Below are positions 40,667 through 50,064 of a stretch of DNA of 64,000 nucleotides, in pieces (the first letter of the stretch is position 1; each line of letters begins with the position of its first letter). Origin of the DNA: an uncultured bacterium (lineage in GTDB: Bacteria > Planctomycetota > Phycisphaerae > Phycisphaerales > SM1A02); NCBI GenBank assembly GCA_903891095.1, contig CAITDI010000061.1, positions 1 through 64,000 on the forward strand, in the 5' to 3' direction. The notes beneath the pieces were generated by a model. That model was not told the origin of the DNA. It ran no database searches and saw only the letters and a list, made by a program, of their open reading frames with translations. The translations under genes were made by a program, and so were the position numbers.

Positions 40667-41899
40667 ATGCAGAAGAAGCGAATCGACTCGGTGGATGTGG
40701 CCGGCAAGCGGGTGTTCGTGCGCGTGGATTTCAACGTCCCGATGGACGGCGGAGCCATAACCGACGACCGCCGGATCAAGGCGAGCCTGCCGACGATTCG
40801 CTCGGTCCTCTCCAGAGGCGGACGGGCCGTGCTCGCCAGCCACCTGGGACGGCCGGAGGGCAAGGGCTTTGAGGCCGAGTTCTCGCTCGCGCCCGTCGCG
40901 AAGCGCCTGGCCGAACTGCTCGGCGCCGACGCGCCGCACGGCGTGGCGTTCCCGTCGAACGACTGCACCGACGACGCGTCGCGTGCGGCGGTTGCCGCGA
41001 TGCCCGAACGCGGCGTGGTGCTGCTCGACAACCTGCGCTTTGCCAAGGGCGAGAAGAAGGGCGACGCTGCGTTCGCCGACAAGCTCGCTGGGCTCTGCGA
41101 CATCTACGTCAACGATGCGTTCGGCACGAGCCACCGCGCGGACGCGTCGATGTACGCGCTTCCGATGGCGATGCGCGCGCAGGGCAAGCGGTGCGTGAGC
41201 GGATTCCTGCTGAGCGCGGAGCTCGAATACCTGATCGCGCGCATTGCCGCGGCAAAGAAGCCGTTCCTCGCGATCCTCGGCGGCGCGAAGGTGTCCGACA
41301 AGATCATGGCCATCGAGAACCTGATGGCGAAGGTCGATCGACTGATCATCGGCGGCGCGATGGCGTACACGTTCCTCCGCGCGCAGGGCGTCGCGACCGG
41401 CAACAGCCTGGTCGAGGCGGATCGCGTCGAGCTCGCGAAGGAGATCCTCGCGAAGGCAAAGGCCAAGGGCTGCGAGATCCTGCTGCCGAGCGATCACGCG
41501 TGCGGCCGCGAGTTCAAGGCGGGCACGGAGACGATGACCGCGGTTGGCGCGATTCCCGACGGATGGATGGGTCTCGACATCGGCCCCGCGACGCGCGCGG
41601 CGTTTGGCGCGGCGATCCGCTCGTCGAAGACGGTCGTTTGGAACGGCCCGATGGGCGTGTTCGAAATGCCGCCGTTTGACGCGGGAACGCGTGCGGTGGC
41701 GGCCGCTGTTGTCGACGCAACGGCATCGGGCGCGATCACGATCGCAGGCGGCGGCGACACCGCGGCGGCGGTCGAGGAGTTCGGGCTCGCCGAGAAGCTC
41801 TCGCACGTTTCGACGGGCGGCGGCGCGAGCCTCGAGGTGCTTGAGGGCAAGCACCTTGTTTGCCTCGATGCGATTGATGATGCGATTGATGATGCGTGA
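40667..41899 (+). CDS. pgk: Phosphoglycerate kinase
   Basis: 410 residues. N-domain VFVRVDFNVPMDGGAITDDRRIKASLPTI and the basic-patch loop ASHLGRPEGKG, C-domain ILGGAKVSDKIMAIENLM, GGAMAYTF, VVWNGPMGVFE and the C-terminal GGGDTAAA/THVSTGGGASLE region, all intact. It transfers phosphate from 1,3-bisphosphoglycerate to ADP in glycolysis. The protein ends DAIDDAIDDA, encoded by a 12-nt tandem repeat that continues past the stop. It lies 25 bp before miaA. Confidence 0.97.
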   Translation: MQKKRIDSVDVAGKRVFVRVDFNVPMDGGAITDDRRIKASLPTIRSVLSRGGRAVLASHLGRPEGKGFEAEFSLAPVAKRLAELLGADAPHGVAFPSNDCTDDASRAAVAAMPERGVVLLDNLRFAKGEKKGDAAFADKLAGLCDIYVNDAFGTSHRADASMYALPMAMRAQGKRCVSGFLLSAELEYLIARIAAAKKPFLAILGGAKVSDKIMAIENLMAKVDRLIIGGAMAYTFLRAQGVATGNSLVEADRVELAKEILAKAKAKGCEILLPSDHACGREFKAGTETMTAVGAIPDGWMGLDIGPATRAAFGAAIRSSKTVVWNGPMGVFEMPPFDAGTRAVAAAVVDATASGAITIAGGGDTAAAVEEFGLAEKLSHVSTGGGASLEVLEGKHLVCLDAIDDAIDDA

Positions 41900-41923
41900 G
41901 TCGCGCGTGAATCGCGCATGAAT
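41867..41923. repeat. 12-nt and 11-nt tandem repeats over the pgk stop codon
   Basis: GATGCGATTGAT occurs twice (41867-41890) plus GATGCG, followed by TGA stop 41897-41899. Then an 11-nt unit beginning TGA(G/A)TCGCGC repeats at 41897, 41908 and 41919, putting a TGA in each of the three frames. Confidence 0.9.
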
Positions 41924-41924
41924 C

Positions 41925-42932
41925 ATGACCAATGACGCCAACAGCGCCGAAGGACTGCGCGAGCGCGCACGCGCCGCGGCGTTGCGTCGCGTGATCGTCG
42001 TGCTCGGTCCGACAGCGGGCGGCAAGAGCGATCTCGCGATGGAGCTCGCGCGGAGATTTGGCGGCGAGCTGATTTCGGCGGATTCGATGCAGGTCTACCG
42101 CGGCATGGACATCGGCACCGCCAAGCCGACGGTGGCGGAGCAGGCCGAGATCCCCCACCACGCGATCGATCTGGTCGCGGCGAGCGAGGAAGGCTTCACG
42201 GTCGCGAAGTGGCTCGCCATCGCGGACCGCGCGATCGACGAGATCCGCGCGCGCGGCCGCGTGCCGATCGTCGTCGGTGGAACGAACCTCTACATCCGCG
42301 CGTTTCTCGAGGGGCTCGACGAGGCGCCCGCCGCGGACTCGGCGTTTCGCACGGCGCTCGACGCGGTGTCGAGCGAGGAACTCCACGCGCGCCTCGCTGC
42401 GAGCGACCCCACCGCTGCCGCGCGACTGCATGTGAACGACCGACGCCGCGTGATCCGCGCGCTCGAGATCGCGCACACCACCGGCGAGACCGCGACCGCG
42501 CGCCGCACCACGTGGGACGACGCAGGCATCGCGCCGCGCCGCGACGACCTCTTCACGGTGATCCTCGACTGGCCGGTCGAGACGATCAACAGGCGCATCA
42601 ATGCGCGCGTGCGGCGGATGTTCGAGGCGGGATTCGTCGAGGAAGTCGACGCGCTGGTCGCTGCGGGCGGGCTCTGCCAGCAGGCGCGCGCGGCGTGCGG
42701 CTACGAGGAGCTCATCCACGCGATCGGCGACCGAACGCGCGCGCCGCGCCAGAAGGATCTCGATGAAGCGGCCGAGCAGACCAAGATCCGCTCGCGTCGC
42801 CTGGCGAAGCAGCAGCGCACGTGGCTCAAGCGTTTCCGCGGGCTCAAGCCGGTGATCGCGATCGATTGCGACGACTCCACGACCTCGCGCGCGCTCGCCG
42901 ACGCTTGCGAAGCCGCGCTCGCGCATGCGTGA
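41925..42932 (+). CDS. miaA: tRNA dimethylallyltransferase
   Basis: 335 residues. P-loop VLGPTAGGKSDLAMELA, then GELISADSMQVYRGMDIGTAKPT (catalytic Asp and substrate Thr/Ser region), VVGGTNLYIRAFLEG, and the R-x-x-R-R/Q motif near RLAKQQRTWLKRF. It attaches dimethylallyl to N6 of A37 in tRNAs reading U-starting codons, using DMAPP. The C-terminal half matches the insertion seen in E. coli MiaA. Start ATG 41925. Confidence 0.97.
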   Translation: MTNDANSAEGLRERARAAALRRVIVVLGPTAGGKSDLAMELARRFGGELISADSMQVYRGMDIGTAKPTVAEQAEIPHHAIDLVAASEEGFTVAKWLAIADRAIDEIRARGRVPIVVGGTNLYIRAFLEGLDEAPAADSAFRTALDAVSSEELHARLAASDPTAAARLHVNDRRRVIRALEIAHTTGETATARRTTWDDAGIAPRRDDLFTVILDWPVETINRRINARVRRMFEAGFVEEVDALVAAGGLCQQARAACGYEELIHAIGDRTRAPRQKDLDEAAEQTKIRSRRLAKQQRTWLKRFRGLKPVIAIDCDDSTTSRALADACEAALAHA

Positions 42933-43015
42933 GCGCGTGCGCGCCGCGCGCGTGTACACGCGGATCCGCGCGCACGCAAGTCGAGCGCCGAAATCAGAAA
43001 CTCGTCGGGTGGCGC

Positions 43016-43043
43016 TTGACTCCGCAGGGTGCTCTCCTTTATT
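43016..43043 (+). promoter_or_regulatory. topA promoter
   Basis: TTGACT (43016-43021), 16-nt spacer, TTTATT (43038-43043). It lies about 80 nt before the topA ATG, in the 192-bp gap after miaA. Confidence 0.6.
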
Positions 43044-43124
43044 CCCCGCCCCAACGGTTCATCGCTCGGGGCCTTCTCGGCCGATGCACGCCGCGCACAA
43101 CATGGGGAGGAGACGAGAACCACG

Positions 43125-46046
43125 ATGGCTGCCAAGAAGACTACATCCGCGAAGTCCCCCGCCGCGAAAACCACCGCCGCGAAACCCGCCTCGAAGCGAA
43201 CCTCCGCACGCTCCTCTGCCGCTGCGGACGGCGCGGGCGCTGGCTTCGCCGATACCGATGCGCCCGTCGCAGCCGGATCCGCGCTGGTCATCGTCGAGAG
43301 CCCCGCGAAGGCCAAGACCATCGAGAAGTACCTCAAGGACCTCGGCAAGTTCGTGGTCGAGGCGAGCAAGGGCCACATTCGCGACCTGCCCGAGAAGGCG
43401 GACAAGAAGACCGCAGACGGCGAGGCGGCGCCCAAGAAGCCGCGCGCGAAGAAGGGTGAGGCCAAGAAGGGTGAGAAGACGCCTGCTGAGCCGAAGCCGA
43501 TGGACATCCCCGGCGTCGACATGCAGTCGTTCGCCACGACGTATGTGATCACGCCTGACCGGCGCGAGCTCGTGTCGAAGCTCCGCAGGCTCAAGAAGGG
43601 CGCGACCGACGTCTGGTTCGCGACAGACTTGGACCGCGAGGGAGAGGCGATCTCGTGGCACATCGCCGAAGTGCTCGGCGTCGAGCCGGCGGACGCGAAG
43701 CGCGTCGTGTTCAACGCGATCACCAAGACCGCGATCCGCGAGGCGTTCGAGCATCCGCGGGCGATCAACATGCCGCGCGTCAACGCGCAGAACTCGCGCC
43801 GCATCCTCGACCGCATCGTGGGCTACGGCATCTCGCCCCTGCTTTGGCGCATCATGCGCCAGGGCGGACTGAGCGCGGGCCGCGTGCAGACCGTCGCGGC
43901 GCGCCTCGTGGTCGAGCGCGAGCAGGAGATCCGCGAGTTCATCCCGCAGGAATCGTGGGATGTGCTCGTGCGCCTCACGCCGGACATGGCCAAGCGCAGC
44001 GCGGTTGCGAAGGCGCTCGCCGAGTTCCTCGCGCGGCGCGACGACAAGAACAAGTCGCCGTCGAACAAGGACCGCCTCGCGTTCCTCGCCAAGCAAGGCG
44101 CGCTCGAGGCGAAGCTCGTGGAAGTCGGCGGCAAGGAGTTCAAGCTCGAGGCCGCGGCCGATGCCGACGCGCCGAAGGATCTCTCGAGCGCTGTTCGCGC
44201 CGCCGTCGAGGCAGCGGGCCTCGAGGGCGTGAAGATCGACCTGCGCCAGGATCCGCGCGGCAAGGGCGCGGCGAAGTTCGTGCGCACCGTGTCGGGAACC
44301 GTGGGCGCAGGCGTCACCTATCGCGTCGCCAGCGTCGACACCGAGCGCAAGTCGCGCCGGCCGATGCCGCCGTTCAAGACCAGCACCATGCAGATGGCGG
44401 CGTCGAGCGAGCTCGGCTTCTCGACCGACCGCACGATGCGCATCGCGCAGCAGCTCTACGAAGGCGTGGATATCGGTGGCGACCGCGTGGGTCTCATCAC
44501 CTACATGCGTACCGACTCGACGCACATCGCTGGCGAAGCGCTGCACTCGGCGCGCGACCTGATCAAGCGCAACTACGGCGAGAAGTACCTGCCGGAGAAG
44601 CCCAACTTCTTCGCATCGAACGCGAACGCGCAGGAAGCGCACGAAGCGATCCGCCCGACCGATCCGTTCCGCATGCCCGACTCGGTGCGCGGCGCGCTCT
44701 CGGGCGAGCAGTACGCGCTGTACGAGCTGATCTGGCGGCGTTTCGTCGCGTGCCAGATGGCGCCCAAGCAGTACGACCTCACCACCGTTCGCTTCGAGCG
44801 CAGCGACAAGCCGACTGGCGCCGTGGTGCGCGCGTCGGGCAGCGTGATCGTGTTCGACGGCTACCTCAAGCTCGTCGAGGACATCGTCGAGGACGACGAG
44901 GAAGCGACCTTCCCCAAGCTCGAGAAGCAGCAGGAGCTCGCGGGCGTTTCCGTCGATGCGCTGCAGCGCTTCAGCTCGCCGCCCGCGCGCTACTCGGAAG
45001 CCTCGCTCGTCAAGGAACTCGAGTCGCGCGGCATCGGCCGCCCCAGCACGTACGCGTCGATCGTCAACACGATCGAGACGCGCGGCTACGTCGAGCAGAA
45101 GGCGCGGCGCTTCTACGCGACGCCGCTCGGCGAGGCGGTCGTGTCGATGCTGATCGCGGGATTCCCGCTGCTGTTCGACTACGAGTACACGCGGCTCATG
45201 GAGGCGCGCCTCGACAAGGTCGAGGCCGATGAGGAGGACTGGCGCAACATCCTGCGCGAGGTCAAGGGCATGCTCGAGGGCGTGACGCTCGAGGACTGCT
45301 TCAAGCGGATGCGCGAGGTCCCGCTCTGGCGCTGGTCGAAGTACGCGTGCCCCAAGTGCGGCAAGCGCACGAAGTCGCGCCTCGGCGGCGGACGCTGGTT
45401 CCTCTCGTGCTCGGGCTATCCCGACTGCGAGTTCGCATCGCGCCTCAACGACGACGGCGAGCCGGTGAGCGATGTCGGACTCGACATGGTGTGCCCGGTC
45501 GACGGCTCGGCGATGGTGCTGCGCAGCGGCAAGTTCGGCAAGTACATCTCGAGCGTGAACTACCCCGCGGTCAAGTTCGTGGTGCGCCTCGACAAGAAGG
45601 ACAAGATCGTCCTCCCGAGCGCCCCCCCGCTGCAGGATCCCGAGGTCGTGTGCTCGAAGTGCGGCAAGGCATGCAATGTGCGCGACGGCAAGCGCGGTCC
45701 GTGGCTTGGCTGCAGCGGATTCCCCAAGTGCCGCGGCCGCGCGGACTGGAAGGCGCTGGGCGAGGTCAAGCAGAAAGCCCTGCTCGCCGCGCTTGCGGCG
45801 CATGCGTCGGCCAATGCGCCGGCGACGCTCTGCCACCGCGACGGCACGCCCGTGATCGGCGGCACGCCGGCCGCGGACCTGATCCTGCCGGAGAGCGTGG
45901 TCACGCTGCCTGTGCACGCGGATTTCCGCGAGGACCAGCCGCAGCCCAAGACGGGCGAGGGATTCATCGCGCCGTATCGCGCGGCAGAGATCATCGCGGC
46001 GCGCGCCATGAAGGCCGCCGCCACGCCCAAACAGAAGTCCGCGTGA
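43125..46046 (+). CDS. topA: DNA topoisomerase I
   Basis: 973 residues of the type IA family. A Lys/Ala-rich extension (residues 1-45) precedes the TOPRIM domain (ALVIVESPAKAKTIEKYL; DLDREGEAI). The active Tyr460 is in GLITYMRTDS. The C-terminus has three zinc/ribbon-like repeats (CPKCGKRTKSRL...CSGYPDCEF; CPVDGSAMVLR; CSKCGKACNVRD...CSGFPKC). It relaxes negatively supercoiled DNA. A strong ribosome site (GGGGAGGAG, 43104-43112) supports ATG 43125. Internal insertions of Lys-rich sequence around 105-125 (KKPRAKKGEAKKG) are lineage-specific. Followed 45 bp later by the FtsK-like gene. Confidence 0.97.
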   Translation: MAAKKTTSAKSPAAKTTAAKPASKRTSARSSAAADGAGAGFADTDAPVAAGSALVIVESPAKAKTIEKYLKDLGKFVVEASKGHIRDLPEKADKKTADGEAAPKKPRAKKGEAKKGEKTPAEPKPMDIPGVDMQSFATTYVITPDRRELVSKLRRLKKGATDVWFATDLDREGEAISWHIAEVLGVEPADAKRVVFNAITKTAIREAFEHPRAINMPRVNAQNSRRILDRIVGYGISPLLWRIMRQGGLSAGRVQTVAARLVVEREQEIREFIPQESWDVLVRLTPDMAKRSAVAKALAEFLARRDDKNKSPSNKDRLAFLAKQGALEAKLVEVGGKEFKLEAAADADAPKDLSSAVRAAVEAAGLEGVKIDLRQDPRGKGAAKFVRTVSGTVGAGVTYRVASVDTERKSRRPMPPFKTSTMQMAASSELGFSTDRTMRIAQQLYEGVDIGGDRVGLITYMRTDSTHIAGEALHSARDLIKRNYGEKYLPEKPNFFASNANAQEAHEAIRPTDPFRMPDSVRGALSGEQYALYELIWRRFVACQMAPKQYDLTTVRFERSDKPTGAVVRASGSVIVFDGYLKLVEDIVEDDEEATFPKLEKQQELAGVSVDALQRFSSPPARYSEASLVKELESRGIGRPSTYASIVNTIETRGYVEQKARRFYATPLGEAVVSMLIAGFPLLFDYEYTRLMEARLDKVEADEEDWRNILREVKGMLEGVTLEDCFKRMREVPLWRWSKYACPKCGKRTKSRLGGGRWFLSCSGYPDCEFASRLNDDGEPVSDVGLDMVCPVDGSAMVLRSGKFGKYISSVNYPAVKFVVRLDKKDKIVLPSAPPLQDPEVVCSKCGKACNVRDGKRGPWLGCSGFPKCRGRADWKALGEVKQKALLAALAAHASANAPATLCHRDGTPVIGGTPAADLILPESVVTLPVHADFREDQPQPKTGEGFIAPYRAAEIIAARAMKAAATPKQKSA

Positions 46047-46091
46047 TGCGCGAGCGCTCCTCCGCCAACGGCTGAGTGGTACTCTCCGCGA

Positions 46092-49000
46092 ATGAGTTCC
46101 CCGGACCCGTCCGCGCCGACCGCATCAGCCTCCGACCGCAACGCGGCGATTGCTGCCTTGCGCGCGGAGGGCAAGGGCGACGCCGCGCTCGGCATCGAGC
46201 GGAGCGCGGGCGGAATGCTCCAAGCGATGGTCGCGCGGCAGCGTGCGTTCGAGGAGGTCGCCGCCGACGTCAAGGGCAAGCGCGATCGCGCGCGGATCGC
46301 GCATGACCGCAACCTCGCGATCATCCGAACCAAGCGCACGAACGACACCACCGCTGCGCACGATGCGCGCACCAATGCCATCGAGACCGCGGAGTCCGAT
46401 TTCGCAACCCGCGACCAGCTCGCGACCGAGACGCTCAAGCAGAAGACCGACGAACTCACCGCACAGCACGAGGAGGAACTCGCGCGCCTCAAGGGCAAGC
46501 TCGAGGAGAACATCCTCATGGCCGAGGCCTGGCGCGAGGCCGGCGAGGAGAGCGAGCGCAAGCGCACCAAGGAAACCATCGACCGCCTCGCCAAGCAGCT
46601 GGTCGAGGCGGGCGAGCTCGAGTCGCGTGCGCGTGCGTACCTCAAGGGTTGCAGGCTGGCGATTCCGCGCATCACCGCGCAGGAAACCTCTGGCGAAGGC
46701 ACGGCGGCGCCGCGGCCCGCCGAGCAGGAGATCGCGGAGCGCCTCGCGCGCGCGAGCGAGCACCTCGAGGTGATCCTGCAGACGCGCGCGGCGCGCTTGC
46801 TTTCGGGCGCGGCGCCGTTTGTGCTCGGCGCGGCGCTGATCGTTGGCGCGGCGGTGATCGGCGGCGCGACGACGAACTTCAACAAGGCCGCGTGGCAGCT
46901 GCGCGCGATGTACTCGGCGGGCGGCGCGCTCGTCGTGGTGGTGATCACGGTGCTCGTGCTGCGCGCGATCGCGGCAGGCGCGATGCGCAGCGTGTGGACG
47001 CCGTTCCAGGCTGATCTCGCGGCGATCCGCGGTGCGAAGGAACGCGCGGAACGCGAAGGAGCCGCGCAGCGCGAGGCGACGCTCGCCAAACTGCTCGCGA
47101 AGGAACAGGCGGAGGAAGCCGACGCGCACGCGAAGTACGACGCGCCGATCGCGGAGATTCCGCGTGCGCTCGAGCGGCGCACCAAGCGCGCGCGCGACGC
47201 GGCCGAGGCCGAGCAGTCGGCGGCGCGCGCGGAGCGCAAGGCGCGGCTCGCCGCGGCGGACAACGCGCTCGCCGATCGCCTGGATGCGATCGATGAAGCG
47301 GCGCAGGACGGGGAACGCGCGGAGATCGCGCGCGCGGAGAACGAGCGCGCCGACATCGCGACCGAGGAGCGCAACCGCCTCGCCGAGTCGAAGCGCAACT
47401 GGCTCGACCGCGCGACCGCGTGCCGCGACCAGCTCGCGGCGGCTGAACGCGAGGACCCCATGCTGCACCCGGCGTGGAACACGATGACCGCGGAGCGTTG
47501 CATCGCGCCCGCACGCGCGCCGTGGTTCCGCTTTGGGTCGCTCACGCTCGATCCGCGCAAGCATCCGGGCGGCTTGCCGAGCGAGCCCGATCTCCATGTC
47601 GAGATGCCGGAGCGCTTCGACGTGCCCGCAGCGCTTGGCTTCCCGGGCCGCGGCAACCTCGTGTTCGAGACCACGCCGCAGACGCGCGTGCACGCGCTAC
47701 GCGCCGTGCAGTCGCTGATCGGCCGCATCCTCGTGTCGATTCCGCCGTCGAAGGTGCGGTTCACGTTCGTCGATCCGGTCGCGCTCGGCGAGAGCTTTGC
47801 GGCGTTCATGCATCTTGGCGACGAGTTCGAGCTGCTCGTCGGCGAACGCATCTGGACCGACCCGCGCGCGATCGAGCAGCGGCTGGTCGACATCTCCGAG
47901 CACATGGAGACGGTGATCCAGAAGTACCTGCGCAACGAGTTCGAGGACATCGACGCGTACAACGACGCCGCGGGCGAGATCGCGGAGCCGTATCGATTCC
48001 TGGTGTGCGCGGATTTTCCCGCGAATTTCAGCGAGCAGGCTGCGGCGCGCATGGTGTCGATCCTGCGCGCGGGCCAGCGTTGCGGCGTGCATGTGATCCT
48101 GCTGCGCGACCAGAAGTCGCCGCTGCCTGACGGCGTGCGCGCCGACGAGATCGCCGAGAGCTGCATCGTCGTGCGCCCGAACGACAAGGATGGCGGGCAG
48201 TTCCGCATCGCCAACGGCCCGCTTGCCGCGCTGCCGCTGTCGCTCGATGCGCCGCTGCCGGACGACAAGCTGATCCCGCTGCTCACGACCATCGGCCGCG
48301 CCGCGAAGAGCGCATCGCGCGTCGAAGTGCCGTTCGACGCGATCGCGCCGAAGCCGGACACGTTCTGGTCGCTGTCGAGCGCGAAGGGCCTGCGGGTCCC
48401 CGTCGGCCGCGCGGGCGCGACGCGCCTGCAGCAGTTCGCGCTCGGCGAGGGCACAAGCCAGCACGCGCTGATCGCAGGCAAGACGGGCTCGGGTAAGTCG
48501 ACGCTGCTCCACGCGATCATCACGGGGCTCGCGACCTGGTATTCGCCTGATGAAGTCGAGCTCTGGCTCGTCGACTTCAAGAAGGGCGTCGAGTTCAAGA
48601 CCTACGCGGAGAATGGCCTCCCGCACGCGCGCGCGGTCGCGATCGAGTCGGACCGCGAGTTCGGACTGAGCGTGCTCGAAGGCCTCGATGCGGAGCTTTC
48701 ACGGCGCGGCGAGCTGTTCCGCGACGCGGGCGTGCAGGACATCGCGAGTTTCCGCAAGGCGCGGCCGGACGTGCGCATGCCGCGCGTGCTGCTGGTGATC
48801 GACGAGTTCCAGGAGTTCTTCCTCGACGACGACCGCGTGGCGCAGGGCGCGTCGATGCTGCTCGACCGGCTGGTGCGCCAGGGCCGTGCGTTCGGCATGC
48901 ATGCGCTGCTCGGCTCGCAGACGCTCGGCGGCGCGTACTCGCTCGCGCGCAGCACGATGGGCCAGATGGGCGTGCGCATCGCGCTGCAGTGCAACGAGGC

Positions 49001-49994
49001 GGATTCGCAGCTGATTCTGTCCGACGAGAACCTCGCGGCGCGCCTGCTCTCCCGACCAGGCGAAGCGATCTACAACGACGCAGGCGGACGCGTCGAGGGC
49101 AACTCGCCATTCCAGGTGGCGTTCCTCCCCGACGAGAAGCGCGACACGTGGCTCGGCGAAACGGCGCGTCGCTCGAAGGGCGTGTACGACGCGCTTCCGC
49201 GCATCGTGTTCGAGGGCGACGCGCGTGCGCCGATGAAGCTGCATCCCAAGAACCGCGGTGGAATCGCTGCGGATCCGCGCGGAAACGTGCGCCTCTGGCT
49301 CGGCGAGGCCGTCGCGATCAAGGATCCGACGTGCGCGAAGCTCGCGCGCGCGGCCGGCGCGAACGTCGCTGCGATCAGCCCGCGCGACGACCAGGCGGTG
49401 TCGACGACGGCGGCGTTCCTGCTGTCGCTCGCGAAGGAAGCGCCCAACGCGACGATCGACGTGTTCGACGGAACCCCTGCCGATGCGCCTGAATTCGGCG
49501 TGCTCGAGCGCGTGGTGCGCGAGAACGGCATCAACGCGTCGTTCACGCCCTACCGCGAGATCGACGCGAAGCTCGTCGAGATCGCCGAGGACGTGACCAA
49601 GCGCGCGGACGATCCGACGCAGTCGCGGCGGTTCCTCGTCGTGCACCAGCTGCAGCGGTATCGCTCGCTGCGCCGCAACGAGGACGACTTCAGCTTCGGC
49701 GGCAGCGGCGATGCGCCACCGTCCCCCGACAAGCTGCTCGCGGGCATCGTGCGCGAAGGCCCTGTGTCGGGCGTGCATGTGCTGGTCATGTGCGACACGC
49801 TCGCTTCGCTGCAGCGGTCGTTCGACCGCAACGCGCTGCGCGAGTTCGACTGGAAGGTGCTGTTCCAGATGTCGCCGTCGGACTCGAGCACGCTGATCGA
49901 TTCGCCAGCGGCGAGCCGGCTGGGAACGAACCGCGGGTTGCTGCACTCGGAAGAGCTGGGTCTGCTCGAGAAGTTCCGGCCGTACGTCGTTTGA
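46092..49994 (+). CDS. FtsK/SpoIIIE (EccC-like) multidomain ATPase
   Basis: 1300 residues. Residues 50-215 and 310-450 are long charged coiled coils, separated by two transmembrane helices (about 236-260 and 273-297). From about 470 there are three FtsK-like modules. The first (NLVFETTPQTRVHALRAV) lacks a P-loop. The second has Walker A GKTGSGKST (796-804) and Walker B VLLVIDEF (Asp904). The third (NVAAISPRDDQAVSTTA; FLVVHQLQRY) has lost both motifs. The three-module layout recalls EccC/YukBA of type VII secretion and the FtsK/HerA translocases. It stands alone, without WXG100 or other T7SS genes, so a pore or DNA/protein pump role is inferred. Confidence 0.85.
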   Translation: MSSPDPSAPTASASDRNAAIAALRAEGKGDAALGIERSAGGMLQAMVARQRAFEEVAADVKGKRDRARIAHDRNLAIIRTKRTNDTTAAHDARTNAIETAESDFATRDQLATETLKQKTDELTAQHEEELARLKGKLEENILMAEAWREAGEESERKRTKETIDRLAKQLVEAGELESRARAYLKGCRLAIPRITAQETSGEGTAAPRPAEQEIAERLARASEHLEVILQTRAARLLSGAAPFVLGAALIVGAAVIGGATTNFNKAAWQLRAMYSAGGALVVVVITVLVLRAIAAGAMRSVWTPFQADLAAIRGAKERAEREGAAQREATLAKLLAKEQAEEADAHAKYDAPIAEIPRALERRTKRARDAAEAEQSAARAERKARLAAADNALADRLDAIDEAAQDGERAEIARAENERADIATEERNRLAESKRNWLDRATACRDQLAAAEREDPMLHPAWNTMTAERCIAPARAPWFRFGSLTLDPRKHPGGLPSEPDLHVEMPERFDVPAALGFPGRGNLVFETTPQTRVHALRAVQSLIGRILVSIPPSKVRFTFVDPVALGESFAAFMHLGDEFELLVGERIWTDPRAIEQRLVDISEHMETVIQKYLRNEFEDIDAYNDAAGEIAEPYRFLVCADFPANFSEQAAARMVSILRAGQRCGVHVILLRDQKSPLPDGVRADEIAESCIVVRPNDKDGGQFRIANGPLAALPLSLDAPLPDDKLIPLLTTIGRAAKSASRVEVPFDAIAPKPDTFWSLSSAKGLRVPVGRAGATRLQQFALGEGTSQHALIAGKTGSGKSTLLHAIITGLATWYSPDEVELWLVDFKKGVEFKTYAENGLPHARAVAIESDREFGLSVLEGLDAELSRRGELFRDAGVQDIASFRKARPDVRMPRVLLVIDEFQEFFLDDDRVAQGASMLLDRLVRQGRAFGMHALLGSQTLGGAYSLARSTMGQMGVRIALQCNEADSQLILSDENLAARLLSRPGEAIYNDAGGRVEGNSPFQVAFLPDEKRDTWLGETARRSKGVYDALPRIVFEGDARAPMKLHPKNRGGIAADPRGNVRLWLGEAVAIKDPTCAKLARAAGANVAAISPRDDQAVSTTAAFLLSLAKEAPNATIDVFDGTPADAPEFGVLERVVRENGINASFTPYREIDAKLVEIAEDVTKRADDPTQSRRFLVVHQLQRYRSLRRNEDDFSFGGSGDAPPSPDKLLAGIVREGPVSGVHVLVMCDTLASLQRSFDRNALREFDWKVLFQMSPSDSSTLIDSPAASRLGTNRGLLHSEELGLLEKFRPYVV

Positions 49995-50064
49995 GTGCTC
50001 GCGGCGTGCGCCCGCGAATGACTGCGCTCGCTCGCCTTGGCGGGGGCGGTGGGTTGTTGCGCGC

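Noticed and set aside
43059-45917. A 952-codon frame antisense to topA
   Set aside because: It mirrors the codon structure of topA, is Arg/His/Glu-rich, has no domain and no ribosome site; GC-rich genes commonly leave such open antisense frames.
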